64,000 bases of DNA from Aptenodytes patagonicus. Its lineage: Eukaryota; Chordata; Aves; Sphenisciformes; Spheniscidae. Every line of letters starts with the position of its first letter. The stretch's first letter is position 1. The notes beneath the pieces are model-generated. The model was not told the DNA's origin, searched no databases, and saw only the letters and a list, made by a program, of their open reading frames with translations. A program made the position numbers and the translations under genes. Below, piece after piece: positions 43,414-56,157 of this stretch. The DNA is taken from positions 81,622,017 to 81,686,016 of the forward strand of contig NC_134949.1 of the NCBI RefSeq assembly GCF_965638725.1. The letters are read 5' to 3'.

Positions 43414-44643
43414 CTAGACAAACGTATTTGGGGGATTGGACTGAGTAGGCCAGGCAAGCCTTTTTTCCTTTGCTTCTCTGTTAAAAGCCTCATAGATGGA
43501 CTCTTTGGTGAGCGTTTTGGCCGGAGCTGTGATTTCTGCGATGCCAACGTGATTTCTTTTGGCTATCCTGGAACTGGTGGTGATGGTGTACGCGTTGCTC
43601 CTGTAGCCTTTCATGGCGGACATGCAGAAAGTTTCTTTCACCCCTCTTCTGAAGTTTGCGTTATAGACGGAGTAGAGGGTTGGCTTAGAGGCTGCAGAAC
43701 TGAAAGAGATCCAGGTGATGGCCAGGAAAAGCAGGGAGCTCTTTCTGTAGTCTGTTTCCTGCGGGTGCCAGAGCTGCACCACGTGAAAAGGGAGCCAGGA
43801 CAGGAGAAACACCGAGTTTGACATTAAGAACATCTTGATGGTTTTCACTTTTGTTCTTGGGACGATATTCACTGTCCTCCTGACGGTCCTGCCATCGGTG
43901 CCTGCTCTCCAAATGTGCTCGACGACCTTCTGGTAGAAGAGCATAATGAGGACGGATGGGACCAGAGCCACCACCAAGAGGTGGATGATTCCGTAGGCGG
44001 CTCCTTCCCGAGAATCGGGGAGAAAAAAGTTGCAGTGGTCGTCGCTGTTGGAGCCATAGAAAAAGAAAGCCGGTGATGCAAGTACAGCGTCAAATAGCCA
44101 AGAGGCCAGAATCATTTTCTTGGCTTTCTCCCGCGACACCTTGAAGCTCAGGGGGTAGACGATAGTGTAGAATCGATCCACGCATACAGAGAGGAGCACG
44201 TATATCTGGACGCCAGGGGTGAGGTACTGTATGTACCTTACCAGCTTGCACATCACGTTCCCCAGCGTCCACCTGCCGAAGGTCAACTGGAGCAGCACGA
44301 AGGGCGCGCTTGCGACACTGGCGAGGAGGTCTGCACAAGCCATGGAGACCACAAAATAGTTGGTGGTGGATTGCGTCCTCCTGCTCCTGTGGATCACTAA
44401 GCAAACGAGGGAGTTTCCAAAGACGGAAACCAGCCACAACGCTCCCCGAACCGTGCTGGCTGCTGCCATTTCCCCCGGCCTCAGCTCATAGTGCGAGCCA
44501 GTGTGGTTCCTGCTTGAGCTGGGTCCCAGGGGTGACCCCGCCACCTCGTAGCCGGCAGGAGGGATGGAGGTTTCGGGGTAGCTCTTGTTCTGCAGCAGGA
44601 GCAATAAGGTGGGGAGAACAAAAGGACCGCTGCTGTTATCCAT
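43414..44643 (-). CDS. GPR19: GPR19 copy 5, orphan class A GPCR, open
   Basis: The protein is identical to copy 1 over all 409 residues, including Ser275 in TM6, although copy 1 lies 22 kb away and copies 3 and 4 between them have Leu. That pattern fits exchange between non-adjacent units or loss and gain by unequal crossing-over. The start (ATG at 44643), acceptor and polyadenylation motif match the other copies. The 3' LTR of the retroviral fossil lies 3.3 kb upstream of its ATG in the same transcriptional direction, beyond the block A/B junction. Confidence 0.95.
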   Translation of the reverse strand: MDNSSGPFVLPTLLLLLQNKSYPETSIPPAGYEVAGSPLGPSSSRNHTGSHYELRPGEMAAASTVRGALWLVSVFGNSLVCLVIHRSRRTQSTTNYFVVSMACADLLASVASAPFVLLQLTFGRWTLGNVMCKLVRYIQYLTPGVQIYVLLSVCVDRFYTIVYPLSFKVSREKAKKMILASWLFDAVLASPAFFFYGSNSDDHCNFFLPDSREGAAYGIIHLLVVALVPSVLIMLFYQKVVEHIWRAGTDGRTVRRTVNIVPRTKVKTIKMFLMSNSVFLLSWLPFHVVQLWHPQETDYRKSSLLFLAITWISFSSAASKPTLYSVYNANFRRGVKETFCMSAMKGYRSNAYTITTSSRIAKRNHVGIAEITAPAKTLTKESIYEAFNREAKEKRLAWPTQSNPPNTFV

Positions 44644-47145
44644 GCTGTGGGCAAACGTGGCCACGTCTTTTGCTCAGGCTGCATGAAGGGAGAAGAGAAA
44701 AGGTTCTATTTAACAAGCGCGTGTGAAAAACCTGCCTTGACCAGCGAAAGATAATTCTCGGTAGTATACGTACTACTTGAAGTGGCAGATTTCAGAGAAA
44801 CGGTCAGAAATCTGCGGTGAGAGTAGCTGGTACAGCAGAGGCCGTTAAGCCTCATGCCGATTTTTATTACTGGCCTGACTATTTTAGGACAGGCATTTCT
44901 GTCCTCTGACAGACAAGTGTCCCTTTCACAGGTAGAGGCTGAGGTGCAGGTTCACCAGCGCTGGTGACCTGCAGGCTGGGTGAGCGCAATATGCCCCACT
45001 GATCCCAGACAGGAGCTGCACTTCCCGGTGTCCGTGGAAGTTGCAAAAAAGCAGACCAGCAGTGTCCCCGCTCACTTGGCTTGCCATGAATCCATCAAGT
45101 CGACAGGCAAAGGAGGTGTTTCTTACAGCGAGAGGTGGACTGGGAAGCAACATTTCCCACCATCCTAGCGTCTTCATTGATGAGGGCCCTAGCAGCCAAA
45201 GCCTGCTCCCAGCCAATCGTTAGCAACATGGGTGTTAATAGCCCGAATACCCCTGAGCCTCCTTGTTTCTGGGCGTAATTTTGGAAGGTCAGCGAGGTCT
45301 GGATTGGGAGGCAAAGGAAAGGTCAGCACAGCGGAAGGGCTGGCACCGAGCTGGGGGGGCGCTCCTCCCCGTGAATCCTCCTCAGCCCTTCCACAGTGAG
45401 GAAATGTTCCTCAAGAGCTGGACGTTGCGTACCTTAAAGAGCCTGTCCTGAGCACCGACGCTGTCCCCGCACGTCCTTGCCTCCTTAGTCACCGGCCCCA
45501 TCAAGGGCAGCGTTTCCCTCTGCCACCCGGCGAACAAGGTGGCACGACAAGCTCCCCCCCAAACCTGCAGAAGCGGCTTTTTTGCCAACGGCAGGGTCTT
45601 GATTGAGAAGGAAAACTCTGGGGGAGGAGGTAAATGCCCTCACGCAGCTGAGATGTGGGGGGAGCCTTTTGCTTTCCGGCAGCGGAGCCTCGGGTGGGTG
45701 GTGTGGCTTGCACGGTCGCTAGATGCGACTGCAGTCAGCTGTTGAGGCTCTCTATGCTGTGGAGAAAAGCCCGGGAGAGGGTCGATGTCCTTACCTTGCT
45801 CAGGGACCTCCCAAGCAGCAAGTCTGACTCCTCCCAGCTCACCCTGTCGAGCCCGGCTGTGGAGCGCAGCCCGTCCTCCACCGACCTGCAGGACCCAAGG
45901 GGCAACTGAAGGGTTGCCCTGAGCAACTGACACCAACACACACCACGGAACCTCTGGCGCCAGCTGTGCCACGGGGAGGCCCTTGCTCAGCTCTGGGGAG
46001 GGACCCAGTGGCCTTGTCCTGGCCTTGGGATGTGCCGACTTTCTGAGCTCAGGAGTCCTCTGTTGACAGGACCTGGGGGTTTGCAGGGCTGCGGGGGTTG
46101 CCAGAGGAGTCCAGCCCCTGTTCTTTTTAAACGTGAATGGCTCGGCTTACAGTCCCCCCTGTCTCCTTTTGCCATTCAAGTAGGTCCCCTTCTTTGCTTG
46201 CCAGACCCTTGCAGTCCTTCCTCCCTCTTGCCAGCCCCTGTACAGAGGTTGCCTCGCCTGGGCACTGATAACCTAGCCTTCACGGCTCTGAGGCCGGGTA
46301 GCGAACGGCACCAAATCGGAGGGCACGAGGCAAAAAAAGAGGTTGGAACTGGGTTTAAAGGGGGTTATGGCTCTGTTAGCTGCCCAACAGCTCACTGTTA
46401 CAGATGGGTAGTGGCTGAACTGGGGGGCCCTCAGCGTTTACCTCTCTAAAGCCGCACCGAGCAGTCATCCAACGTGGACTCTCCTTGCTGAGCACCCCAC
46501 CAGCCCGAATGCTAACACAGTCAGTAATCGGTCTACTTTTCAGGCGGTGTTTTTCACCTGCCGGGACGCTCGAGTGACCTCTCTGTTTCTGAGCAAGCAC
46601 GGAAATACAGCTTCTGGGATGAAACTGTAGCTGGTCCTTTCTGGTAGTTATGGTACACACCACGGTACGTGATAGCCGTGACCTCCTGTTTTAAGGCTGA
46701 GTGAGACAAGAAGGGGTATATTGCTAGGCAGTTTCCAAGCTTCGGTTTGGCCAGCTGTTTGGGTTGGTCCTAGCGTATCACAGGGATAACATGGAAGAAT
46801 ACTTAATATTGGTGCCTATGCATTTACAAACTCCGTGCCGGGGTCTGGTGTTCCAAAAAGTGTCCTTCCAATCACTGTGTTGACACGCAAAGCCTGTTGC
46901 TCATTAGAACTATAAAGTCTGTTTGTGTGGGTATAATGTGTGAATGCTTAACTCCAGAGCCTTGATACTGTGCAAGATGAACCAGGATGGAATCAATGAC
47001 CAGCAGATCAAAATGCTCGCCCCAGAATCCCGGTGGACAAGTTCAAAAAGCACCACCATCCTCCCCAGCTTTCAAAGTGATCGAAATTCCCAGCTTTGCT
47101 TATTGAGATGCTTTTTGCTCGGCCTACTCTAGCTCTGCATCTATC
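44644..47145 (-). repeat. Block A upstream region of copy 5
   Basis: This is a complete upstream block, close to copies 3, 4 and 6 at the sites that set copies 1 and 2 apart ('gcacgtcc', 'ggcgaac', 'ctcggg'). The palindrome is at 44952. Confidence 0.85.
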
Positions 47146-47939
47146 TCTGTCTATCTCGAGTGACCTCTCTATTTCTGAGCAAGCACTGACGTACAGCTCC
47201 TGGGACCTAACAGTGTTGTGACCTCATCCTCGCGACAGGAGTAGATGTGCATCCCCGCTGGAGCAAGCCAAATTTGCCTGCAGAGTAAAGGCTTCCAGCT
47301 GGTGGACCCAAGGGATGCATGCCCGCAAGGCATAGGTGCCTCCCGCCTTGTTCAGCTGGGCTGTGGGGCTGGCCCAGCTGCCCTATCAGCCGAACACCTC
47401 CCACCACCCTCCCCTGCCCCGCAGCCTCGCGCCCCGTGCCGGCGGAGCCGAAGGCCAGCCTCTGCAGGGCCCGCGTGTGGGTGCCCCTGTCCCCCACGCA
47501 CAGGCGCCAGTGCCCGCTTCTCACGAGCACGTCACCGTCATGGGGCGCAGGGGGGTGCAGAGGAGCCCCTGCCTCTCCCCGCTGTTCCCCGGCCGGCACA
47601 GCCGGTGCCGTTCCCCTTCCCACCAGGACCGAAGCCCCGGCCGGTCCCGTTGGGTTGTTTTCTCACTGCGCTGGCAGAGGAATAGCAGCAGGAGCCGGCT
47701 CCACCTGCAGCCACAGCTCCCTGCCAGCTTGTCTCCTCTGGGACGCCGGTTAGGGACCTATTAACACATGCACCCGCGGAGGATGCCGTCAGGCGAGCGT
47801 GTGACTGCAGAGCTGGTTTTCCTGCTCCCGTTTGGGAAAACCCGCTATTTGCTGCAGGTGCCAGAGCCGTACCTCAGAAGGAGGGACTGCGGCCAGGAGA
47901 CACACGAAATTTAAGACGTGAGGAGTCCCCGGGTGCCTG
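47146..47939. repeat. Spacer B5, left part
   Basis: This is the first 794 bases of the spacer between copies 5 and 6, ending with GCCTG (47935-47939), the left target duplication of the retroviral insertion. It has three private changes in the first 200 bases (near 47246, 47300 and 47333). Confidence 0.88.
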
Positions 47940-48508
47940 TGTGGTGGAGGCTCATGGAATCAAATTAGGCCGGTGATAGTTTCAAAAATAAACTTTATTT
48001 TGACCAAAATTGTTTATGAGAAAACTAACTAGATATGAGGCATCAGCAGTCCGACAACATCAGTAAACCACATGTCCAGGATGGTGTACGAGGGAATAAT
48101 TCTGCACAGCTGGCTTTAGAAATGAGGATCCAAAATGTACACAGTCACTCACCTGTGAGATGAGGGCTCTTAACCTCAAGCACTTTCCTTGGGAGGTGTC
48201 CCAACCCTAGGGGTGCGTCCCCGACTGCAGGCCCGCTGCTCCGAGGAGGACTGGCTCAACTTGCCCTTTGGCGGGGCTCCATTTATACCCTAGTCGAAGC
48301 TGACCTGTGGTCACTTTCTAATTGGCTGAGGGCCTTGACTTGCTTATTCCTCGCCCGAGGTGTATACATGACCATCATGACTGGCCCAAGGTGTGTACGT
48401 GATGGTCAGCACTTGCCACCTTAAAGGCACAAAATTAAGGGTGCGAAAAGTAAGGACGCAGCGGTCTTAATGCCCCCAGTCCTTGTCAGGGCGCGTGCAC
48501 CTGCCAGA
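47940..48508 (-). repeat. 3' LTR of the retroviral fossil
   Basis: 569 bp, about 98% identical to the LTR at 54862-55430. It is the nearer LTR to GPR19 copy 5 and points towards it. Confidence 0.92.
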
Positions 48509-51500
48509 AAATCCATCGTGACCATAGACACGATTCGACTGGTTTCCTTGGAGCAGTGGTACAGTCTCCTCTTACCTCCAAAGTTAAAAGGGTGTGCAGT
48601 CTTGGTGACTTCGGTGCTCACTGTGAATCATCATTTCTCAGTTGTTTAAGGTCGTACTGGAACATCAGTTATAGGAACAGATTTTGATGGAGCATACTCC
48701 ATGGTTAATACAGTTTGTTATTGTGTGCTTAACACAATCTATAACGATACAAATCACAACAATCACAACTACAGCCATTATCAGAGACTGGCAAAGATGA
48801 TTGGTTAGCCATCCTGACAAAGAAAACCCAAACATATCGAAAATTTTCCCCAACCAATTAGTCCCTAGTGCAGCAACAATTGCTTCTGATTCATTTGCTA
48901 CTTTTTTCATTTTGTTGATCTGGTCTTGAAGGTGTACTGAGACATTTGGGATGTGGACACAGCACTCATCTTCTGATAGGCTCAGGACTCCACATACACC
49001 TTTCTCCTTTAACAGCATCAGATCTAATACGGCTCAGTTTTGAACAGTCATTCTACTGGTATGTTGTAGTTGATTATCTAATAGCCCCAAACTATCAGAC
49101 GTGGCGGTGGCCAAGGCTGACAGCTGCAGGCCCAGTTCCAGAATAGCCTGCTGGTTCTGTACCGCAGCAACTCCCATCCCAAAATTGATTCCAGCCACCA
49201 TCCTACTCATGTGGAGGATTCCTGCCATTCCCCCCGCAAGTCCCTTGGGCTGCAATCCCACCACTTATGTGGCATGGATCCTTCCCGATAAATGGGACAG
49301 AGAGAGAACACGGCTAATGTGCAGGCTAGTCCCTGGATGGTTGGGTATAATTGGGAATATAAGCGGCCGTCAGAACATGCCCACACTAAGTTAGGAGCTG
49401 CAGGGACAAAGGATGTTTGGCATGAACCTGGCATGGTAGTAAGGGGATGACAGTAATCTTTCTTAAAACAATCTAGGGCAAAGGGCCGTAAGTAACCGGT
49501 ATTGCTACATAGGCAGCCCTGCATTAAAGCGTCCTGAGCAGGAGGATATAGCAATAAGAGTGGCATTTCATCTATGTCTTTACACCCGATCTCTGCCTGA
49601 CAGTTCCAGAGTGGAGATTTCCCTACCTGGAATACCTTATCTTTTTCCCCGTACCAGCTGAGTGTATCTAGCCCACGTGCAGCTGAGGGGGCAGTCCCAC
49701 GAATTTCGATTACACACACTGGGACATTCATTATTATCCTTTTCAGGGTGTTTGATGCACCATGAGGCATTTAATGGTTTTGTATATTGTAGGGAGAGGT
49801 CATCAGTGCTCCAGCAAGCACTATATTCGGTAGCTCCCCATGGAATTTCAGGGCATGGTGTAGTGCCATTCCAGCTCCACCCCATGGCCTCATGGGTAGG
49901 TTGAAGAATATAGTCACATCTGGCATCCCATACCAAACTAGCATTTACCTTGCCCAGCAACCAGCTGTAGACAATGTAAGTATAGCCTCTTCCCTCAATC
50001 TCCCTAAATCTCCAACTATAATTAGTATATTGCTCCCATGTGAGCTCGAGGGCTAGTGATATGTTAATGTCCTGCACAAAAATTGGTGAAAGGTCTTCTG
50101 CTGACTTGGGTGTGGGCAGGCAAACCGTTACTATCGTTCGGGCAAATCCTACTATCATTTTTACTACCATATTGCTGTCAAGGTCCTGGTTGTTTCCGCT
50201 GGTCACTGTCACCATTGCCAGTATGAGCACCAAAGCAGTCCACTTTTCCATTGTCCTGTAAGAAAACACAGAGCTGGGCCTTGGGCTTGAAACTGGGCTT
50301 CAGGGTTAGAAGTCAGGGATTATCCACCAAGCACTAATACGGTGGGTTTTTCCACTCCTGTCCAGAGCTTCCCAGGCATATAGGCCTCTGGGTTTTGCCA
50401 GGGTCATGGGTACAATGCCAATAGAGGGTAGCTTCACCATTACAGTTTGGCCCACGTACATCCATAGTGGGAACTGGTCCTTTGTATCGCTCAGTGTAGG
50501 GTCATCGCCCATCAGTGGTCTCGTAGGGCAAAACGCTCGAATTTTGGGGTTTCCATAGCTTCCCCAGCAGCTGTGAGCAATAAAGACTGCCTGTGGTAAT
50601 CATATGTCCCAGTTGTGGCATGAGACATCAGCATGATCAGCATGATCAACCAATCAAACCACTGGTTCATTCGACTATACCGTTAGCTGGAGGATAATAT
50701 GGTGTATGGAACACCCATTTGATGTCTTCCCCTCGAGCGCAGTCTTGCACCACTGCGGCCATAAAATGTGACCCATTATCACTTTGAATGCACGCGGGGG
50801 TGGGTAAAATACTAAACCACTTTCTTAACGCTTGGACCGTCTGATCTCCGGTGGCGGTGCTAACAGCTGTAGCCATGGTCAGTCCTGACACCACCTCTAC
50901 TCCTACCAAGATATATTTCTTCCCATGGGATGGCCACAAAGGACCAATATAATTGATTTGCCAGGTGCTCCAAAGAGCCTTGCCTTGTTCGATATGCTGG
51001 GCTGGAGCTTGATTTGGATGGTTGGCCTTAAGCCTTATCTGACATTGTGGGCAAGCCGTAAGGACTGCTTCACATATTCTCATGGACACTGGCCATCCCC
51101 GGGACCGACACTCGTAATAGAGGTCTGCTTTCTCCGAGTGGCCTCACTTAATGTGCAGCCACTCAGCCAACAGTCCCCAATCTTCCTTTTCGCTACCTAC
51201 TACCTTAATTTGGGCTAGGTGATCTACCTGTTGATTCCATTTTGCAGCAGAAGTCCCATTTCTTGCATGGCCTTTTAACCACCCGACCTTTAGGGGTCGT
51301 GATCTGCCTATTTCTAACAATCGCTGCCAGTCTCCAGCTCTCCAGACTTTTGTACGGCCTGCTTCCCACTGACTGGATTCCCATTGGCATATCCTATGTG
51401 GCACCCTTATAGGTTGCGTAGGAATCAGTGTAAATTATGGCAGCGCCATTGCTGCCAGCAGGAGGGCATGCAACTCCCATACGTGTGCGCTACCTCCCCC

Positions 51501-54500
51501 CTCCTCTGTAATCATTTTCCCCATACCAATTTCCAATGCCGCTGCTTTATATTGCCACCTGGATGCCACTCGGCGGGCAGATGCATCTGTGAACCACACT
51601 CATTGTGTACCTGAGCCTGTGGTCAGTTCGTGCACCTCTTTGACCGGGGAAGGTTTATAGGGTTGTCCCAGCAAAACCGGATCTGGATTCACAGGTTGTT
51701 GGAGCTTAGAGGCTTTGATCGGGCCCTCTCTTAATGACAGTAACTGACTAACTCCCTCTAGATAGGCATACCACTTCTGTATCGTGGCCTTCTGGGCCAC
51801 TCCCTCAGGAGGGGGTGATCCCTTGAGGATCAAATTTAGCAGAGGAAAAGGGCCTTGTACTATAATGTCTTGTGAAGTATGTAACCTCTCTGCCTTCTTA
51901 ACTGCCCTGGTAAGTGAGAGGAGTCCCTTTTCCCACACTGAGTACCATTGTTCAGCTTCCTTGAATGAGGTAGAAGAGAATAATAAAGGTCTAGCTGGCC
52001 CCCTCAGTTCCTTTTGGAATATACCACAATAGGAGGCATGTTCTGTGAACCCCCATTCTACCCTCAGCGGGTCTCATGAGTGTAGTGGGCCTAGCCTCTG
52101 ATAGGTCTTAAGTTCATCCTTCAGGACATTAAGGGCCTCTGTGTCATGGATTCTAATCCCATTCCTTAATTCTTTCGGAGCAAGTCACATAAAGGGCGAG
52201 CAATCACCGAAAACCCCAGTATATATTTTCTCCAACAGCCCATTACACCTAATAACTGCTGTAATTCTGTCTTATTGCCTGGAGTTCGCCCTTTCTCAAT
52301 AGCTGATAGAGTGTCACTGGGCACCGCAACTGCTCCAGCTATCCACCAAGCTCCTAGGAATTTAATTTCTTCTCCAGGACCTTGACATTTGGAAGGCAGA
52401 ATGTCTAGCCTGTTTTTAGTCAACTGGTTCCAGTTGGCTTCGGCTACTTGCCTTACCTGTTCTTTATTATCTCCACCAACTAGGATGTCGTGTATGTACT
52501 GATGTATGTGGACGCCTGACGGCACCTCCACTGTGTCAAGGAGTTTGGCCAAGGCATTGTGAGCAATAGTGGGGGAGTGTTTGCCCAAGTAAAGGCAAAG
52601 TGAGGCTTATCCTCTTCTCTTAATGGAATAATGAAAAACATGTCCTTGACATCCAGGGTGGCCATCCACGGGGTGGGCGGCTGCCTGTATTCCTGTTACT
52701 ACTGAGGTTAGACTCGGGACGGCAGCCATTAGCTGCGGGGTATTATTGTTTAATCTTCAGTAGTCAATCGTTAGGTGCCACTGCCCATCTGGCTTACGAA
52801 CTGGCCAGACTGGAGAATTATAGGGGGAGTGTGTGCGACTTACGATCTGTCTCTTCTCGAGGTCGCTAATTACCTCTGAAATGCCCTGTTTAGCTGCGGT
52901 TGGTAGCAGATATTGAGAAATGCAGGTTACTTTAGATTGCGGTAGTGCGGGAGCAAGCTGCAGGGTCCTAACATGGACAGCTTCTGCTCCTCTGCCTCCA
53001 AAACTCCACACCTTGCCGTTAGGTAAATACCACTGCTTGCCCGCTAATCCATCAAATCCCAATATATTTCCCTTATAAGGGCTTAGAGCCACCTCCACTG
53101 CTGTCATCCGCTTTTCTCCAGGTAGCCAAAGTTGAGTCCGAGCTATGGGACATTTTTCTGCTGCACCCGTCACCGCTATTATGTTTATAGTCTTTCTCGA
53201 TGGTTTAATTCCTAACTCATCGGCTTGTTGCTTATTTAGAACAGTAATTTGGGCCCCTGTATCAATTAAGAACTCTAAACTTAGTCGCTTCGGACCCACG
53301 TGGATCTGTATGTAAGGTTCCTTGTCAGCGGACCATTGGCAGGAATTCACCATGCGGAGTGGGCGGCCCGAACCCCAAACTGCGTCTTCTAGTTTTTTAA
53401 CTCATCCAGTTCCCCTCACAGGGACGCGAAAAGGTTAATTGTGTCTGTGCTGTTGTGAGGGAGGGTGGTTGCCCTTGTTTTCCCTTGATCTTTGGTTTTC
53501 CCCTCGAGCAATTCCACCAGTTTCTGGATGTGGTCGGTGGGCTGCCTGTGCAGCATCGCCCGGGGTACTCCCAGCGCTAATGCTTTTTGCCAAAGGTCGT
53601 TCCCTCCCAGATCGTGGGCTCAATCCGGTCTATCTCGGGAAGGTGCGGGCTCCATGTGGGGAGGCCATCTGGGGTGGGGGTTTTGGCTGGCTTGTTGAAC
53701 CCTCCTATTCCCGTCCGTGCCACTGCCTGGATCAGTCCATCCCATCTCACACCCGTCAGTGACTACATCGTGTAACATCTCCGCCCAGGTCAGCACATGT
53801 GCGGGCGGATTCTGAGGGTTTTGCTGATTGTGTTCTATGGTCCTCTGGATCCTTTCTCCAAGAGACTGAACACGTATTTTTAAGGCGTCCGGTAGCCCTC
53901 TAATGAGAGGTCTAAGGTGGCTGGTGTCCACCGGTGCAGCCATTGGTACCCTTTGCCGCCCCCTCTCATACATTGCCTGGATACAAGCAGCCTTTGGTAC
54001 TCCTTCCGCTAACTCCAACAGTCCTTTTACTCGGATGGCAACAGGCTCCCCTCGCTCTTTGGGGTCCACACCCCCAGCCCAATAAGCCACTCGGGACGTG
54101 ATCGACTGGTTGCCTGCTGGCCCCTCACCCAGAAACACTCTGGGGCCCCAAAATCCCCTAGCCTCGTCCTCACTCAACAGTATCCGATATCCGCCCCCCC
54201 GTTAAAGAGACACGCCACAGATACGCAGTTTCCATTTCTCCTGGTCTATGCGAAAACCTGGCTTGTAATTCACTGAGCTCAGGTCCCGTCCAGGGGGAGG
54301 TACAGACAGTGGTTTGGGGGTTCCTGCCCCACGGACCCGTATGCCTCTCTGTTTTAATAAGAGGTCGCACTGCTTTTCCCTCCAATTCCTCTGTTTCCTC
54401 AGACTATTTTCCTCAGGGTCTCCCCAGATGTCCCCATCCCAATCCTCAGGATCTGCGCCCACAATTACTTTTCGGATTTGGACAACACTGGGGGGTCTTT

Positions 54501-54861
54501 TCGCTTGTGCTAGCATGAGCTCCATTTTTTGTTCTAACAGATGCGTCCGCTCTCTTTCTCTTTCCAATTCTCCTTTTAAACAATGGGTTTCTAACTGCTT
54601 CTTTAAATTGCTCTGTTCTAATATTCCGGAATAATTGTAATGATCTCGCGCTTGAATTACACAGGCATCTAGGACGGCACACATGGTCCCTTCACCTTTA
54701 CCGTTTCGATTATTCCCGTGGCATTGTTCTAATCTCTCTGCGACTGCTGCTGGGTCGAACCACTTCTCCTTCGCCCATTTTATACCTGGGGAGAAGGGCT
54801 ACATCTGTGCCTCCGTAATAAGTACACTACTGAAACCATCCAGCCGACTATGCCAATTTAA

Positions 54862-55430
54862 TGTCACGGAGGCTCATGTAATCAAATTAAGCCGGTGATA
54901 GATTCAAAAATAAACTTTATTTTGACCAAAATTGTTTATGAGAAAACTAACTAGAAATGAGGCATCAGCAGTCTGACAACATCAGTAAACCACATGTCTA
55001 GGATGGTGTACGAGGGAATAATTCTGCACAGCTGGCTTTAGAAATGAGGATCCAAAATGTACACAGTCACTCACCTGTGAGATGAGGGCTCTTAACCTCA
55101 AGCACTTTCCTTGGGAGGTGTCCCAACCCTAGGGGTGCGTCCCCGACTGCAGGCCCGCTGCTCCGAGGAGGACTGGCTCAACTTGCCCTTTGGCGGGGCT
55201 CCATTTATACCCTAGTCGAAGCTGACCTGTGGTCACTTTCTAATTGGCTGAGGGCCTTGACTTGCTTATTCCTCGCCCGAGGTGTATACATGACCATCAT
55301 GACTGGCCCAAGGTGTGTACGTGACGGTCAGCACTTGCCACCTTAAAGGCACAAAATTAAGGGTGCGAAAAGTAAGGACGCAGCGGTCTTAATGCCCCCA
55401 GTCCTTGTCAGGGTGCGTGCACCTGCCACA
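54862..55430 (-). repeat. 5' LTR of the retroviral fossil
   Basis: 569 bp, the right-hand LTR. It is followed by GTCTG (55431-55435) and then by the spacer exactly at the point where the left side stopped. Confidence 0.92.
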
Positions 55431-55870
55431 GTCTGGTAGGGCCGTGGCCCCACCAGGATCAGCAGGTCCTCTCCCAGGCGGTGCCCACCCCTGGCTTCTG
55501 GGTGTGTGCAGCAGGCTGGGTGGAGAAGCAGCTGGAGAGGAGGCGGGGAGGCCAAGAGCGAGGGGAGGACTTTTCTCAGGCGGTTTGGACCACGGGACCT
55601 CTGGAGAGGCGCAGCGACGAAGATGCAAAAGCATTCAGCGCTGGCCTGATGCTGACCCTCCCGGGGCAGTGGGAATTTTAGCACTGACGTCAGTGGGCTC
55701 AGAGTGATGCCAGCGCTGCCCACGCCTGGACGTCTTACCCGTGGGGTCTGAACAAGAAGGAAAACCCCAGGGCAAAAGGATTCCGAGGGATAGAACGAAA
55801 GGAAGCGTAGATGGCTTTGGGTGGACTTATGCATTTATACATGGTGGCCAATGTAGAGGGATTAAAACAG
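55431..55870. repeat. Spacer B5, right part
   Basis: This is the remaining spacer sequence after the retroviral insertion, leading into the 3' flank of copy 6. It matches the spacers of the homogenised array and not the old left flank at 21230. Confidence 0.9.
55682..55695. promoter_or_regulatory. Palindromic cAMP-response element (spacer B5)
   Basis: It has the same CACTGACGTCAGTG palindrome, about 460 bases past the stop of GPR19 copy 6. Confidence 0.6.
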
Positions 55871-56157
55871 GCAGTGTTTTTTCTTCCCCTTTTCCCCGAC
55901 CCACAGAGAGCGTGAGAGCTTGTCTGTTTTGTGAAAAAGTAATGCTCGTGAGTCAGGGAGCGTAGCTCCAAAATGCAGAATGTCACTGCAAGGAAACAGA
56001 CTGGACACATCAAAAATCAAGGCATTTAATAAAATAAAACATCTTATTTTCTTCCCTAAAAGCTACATTAAAATATGTAAATATGCAGTGGTTCAAAACG
56101 GAGCGAAAGCTCCTTGTTCTGGGGGTAGGTTGTAATTTCTCAAAGCACTGAAGCCAA

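Larger units (their letters stand above)
47940..55430 (-). mobile_element. Endogenous retrovirus fossil with two LTRs, in spacer B5
   Basis: The element is 7,491 bp with 569-bp LTRs at both ends (TGT...CA-type termini) and a 5-bp target duplication, GCCTG on the left and GTCTG on the right. Because the empty spacer exists in four other units, the edges are certain. It runs on the - strand: gag-like region about 53435-54684, protease to integrase about 50667-53353, env-like region about 48665-50269 with a transmembrane segment and a cysteine-rich motif. The class is not settled; the 5-bp duplication would suit an ERV-L-type integrase but an env is present. It is broken, with roughly ten interruptions spread over gag, pol and env. 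The LTRs differ at about 12 of 569 sites (2.1%), which suggests a few million years if a typical avian neutral rate applies. Confidence 0.9.
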
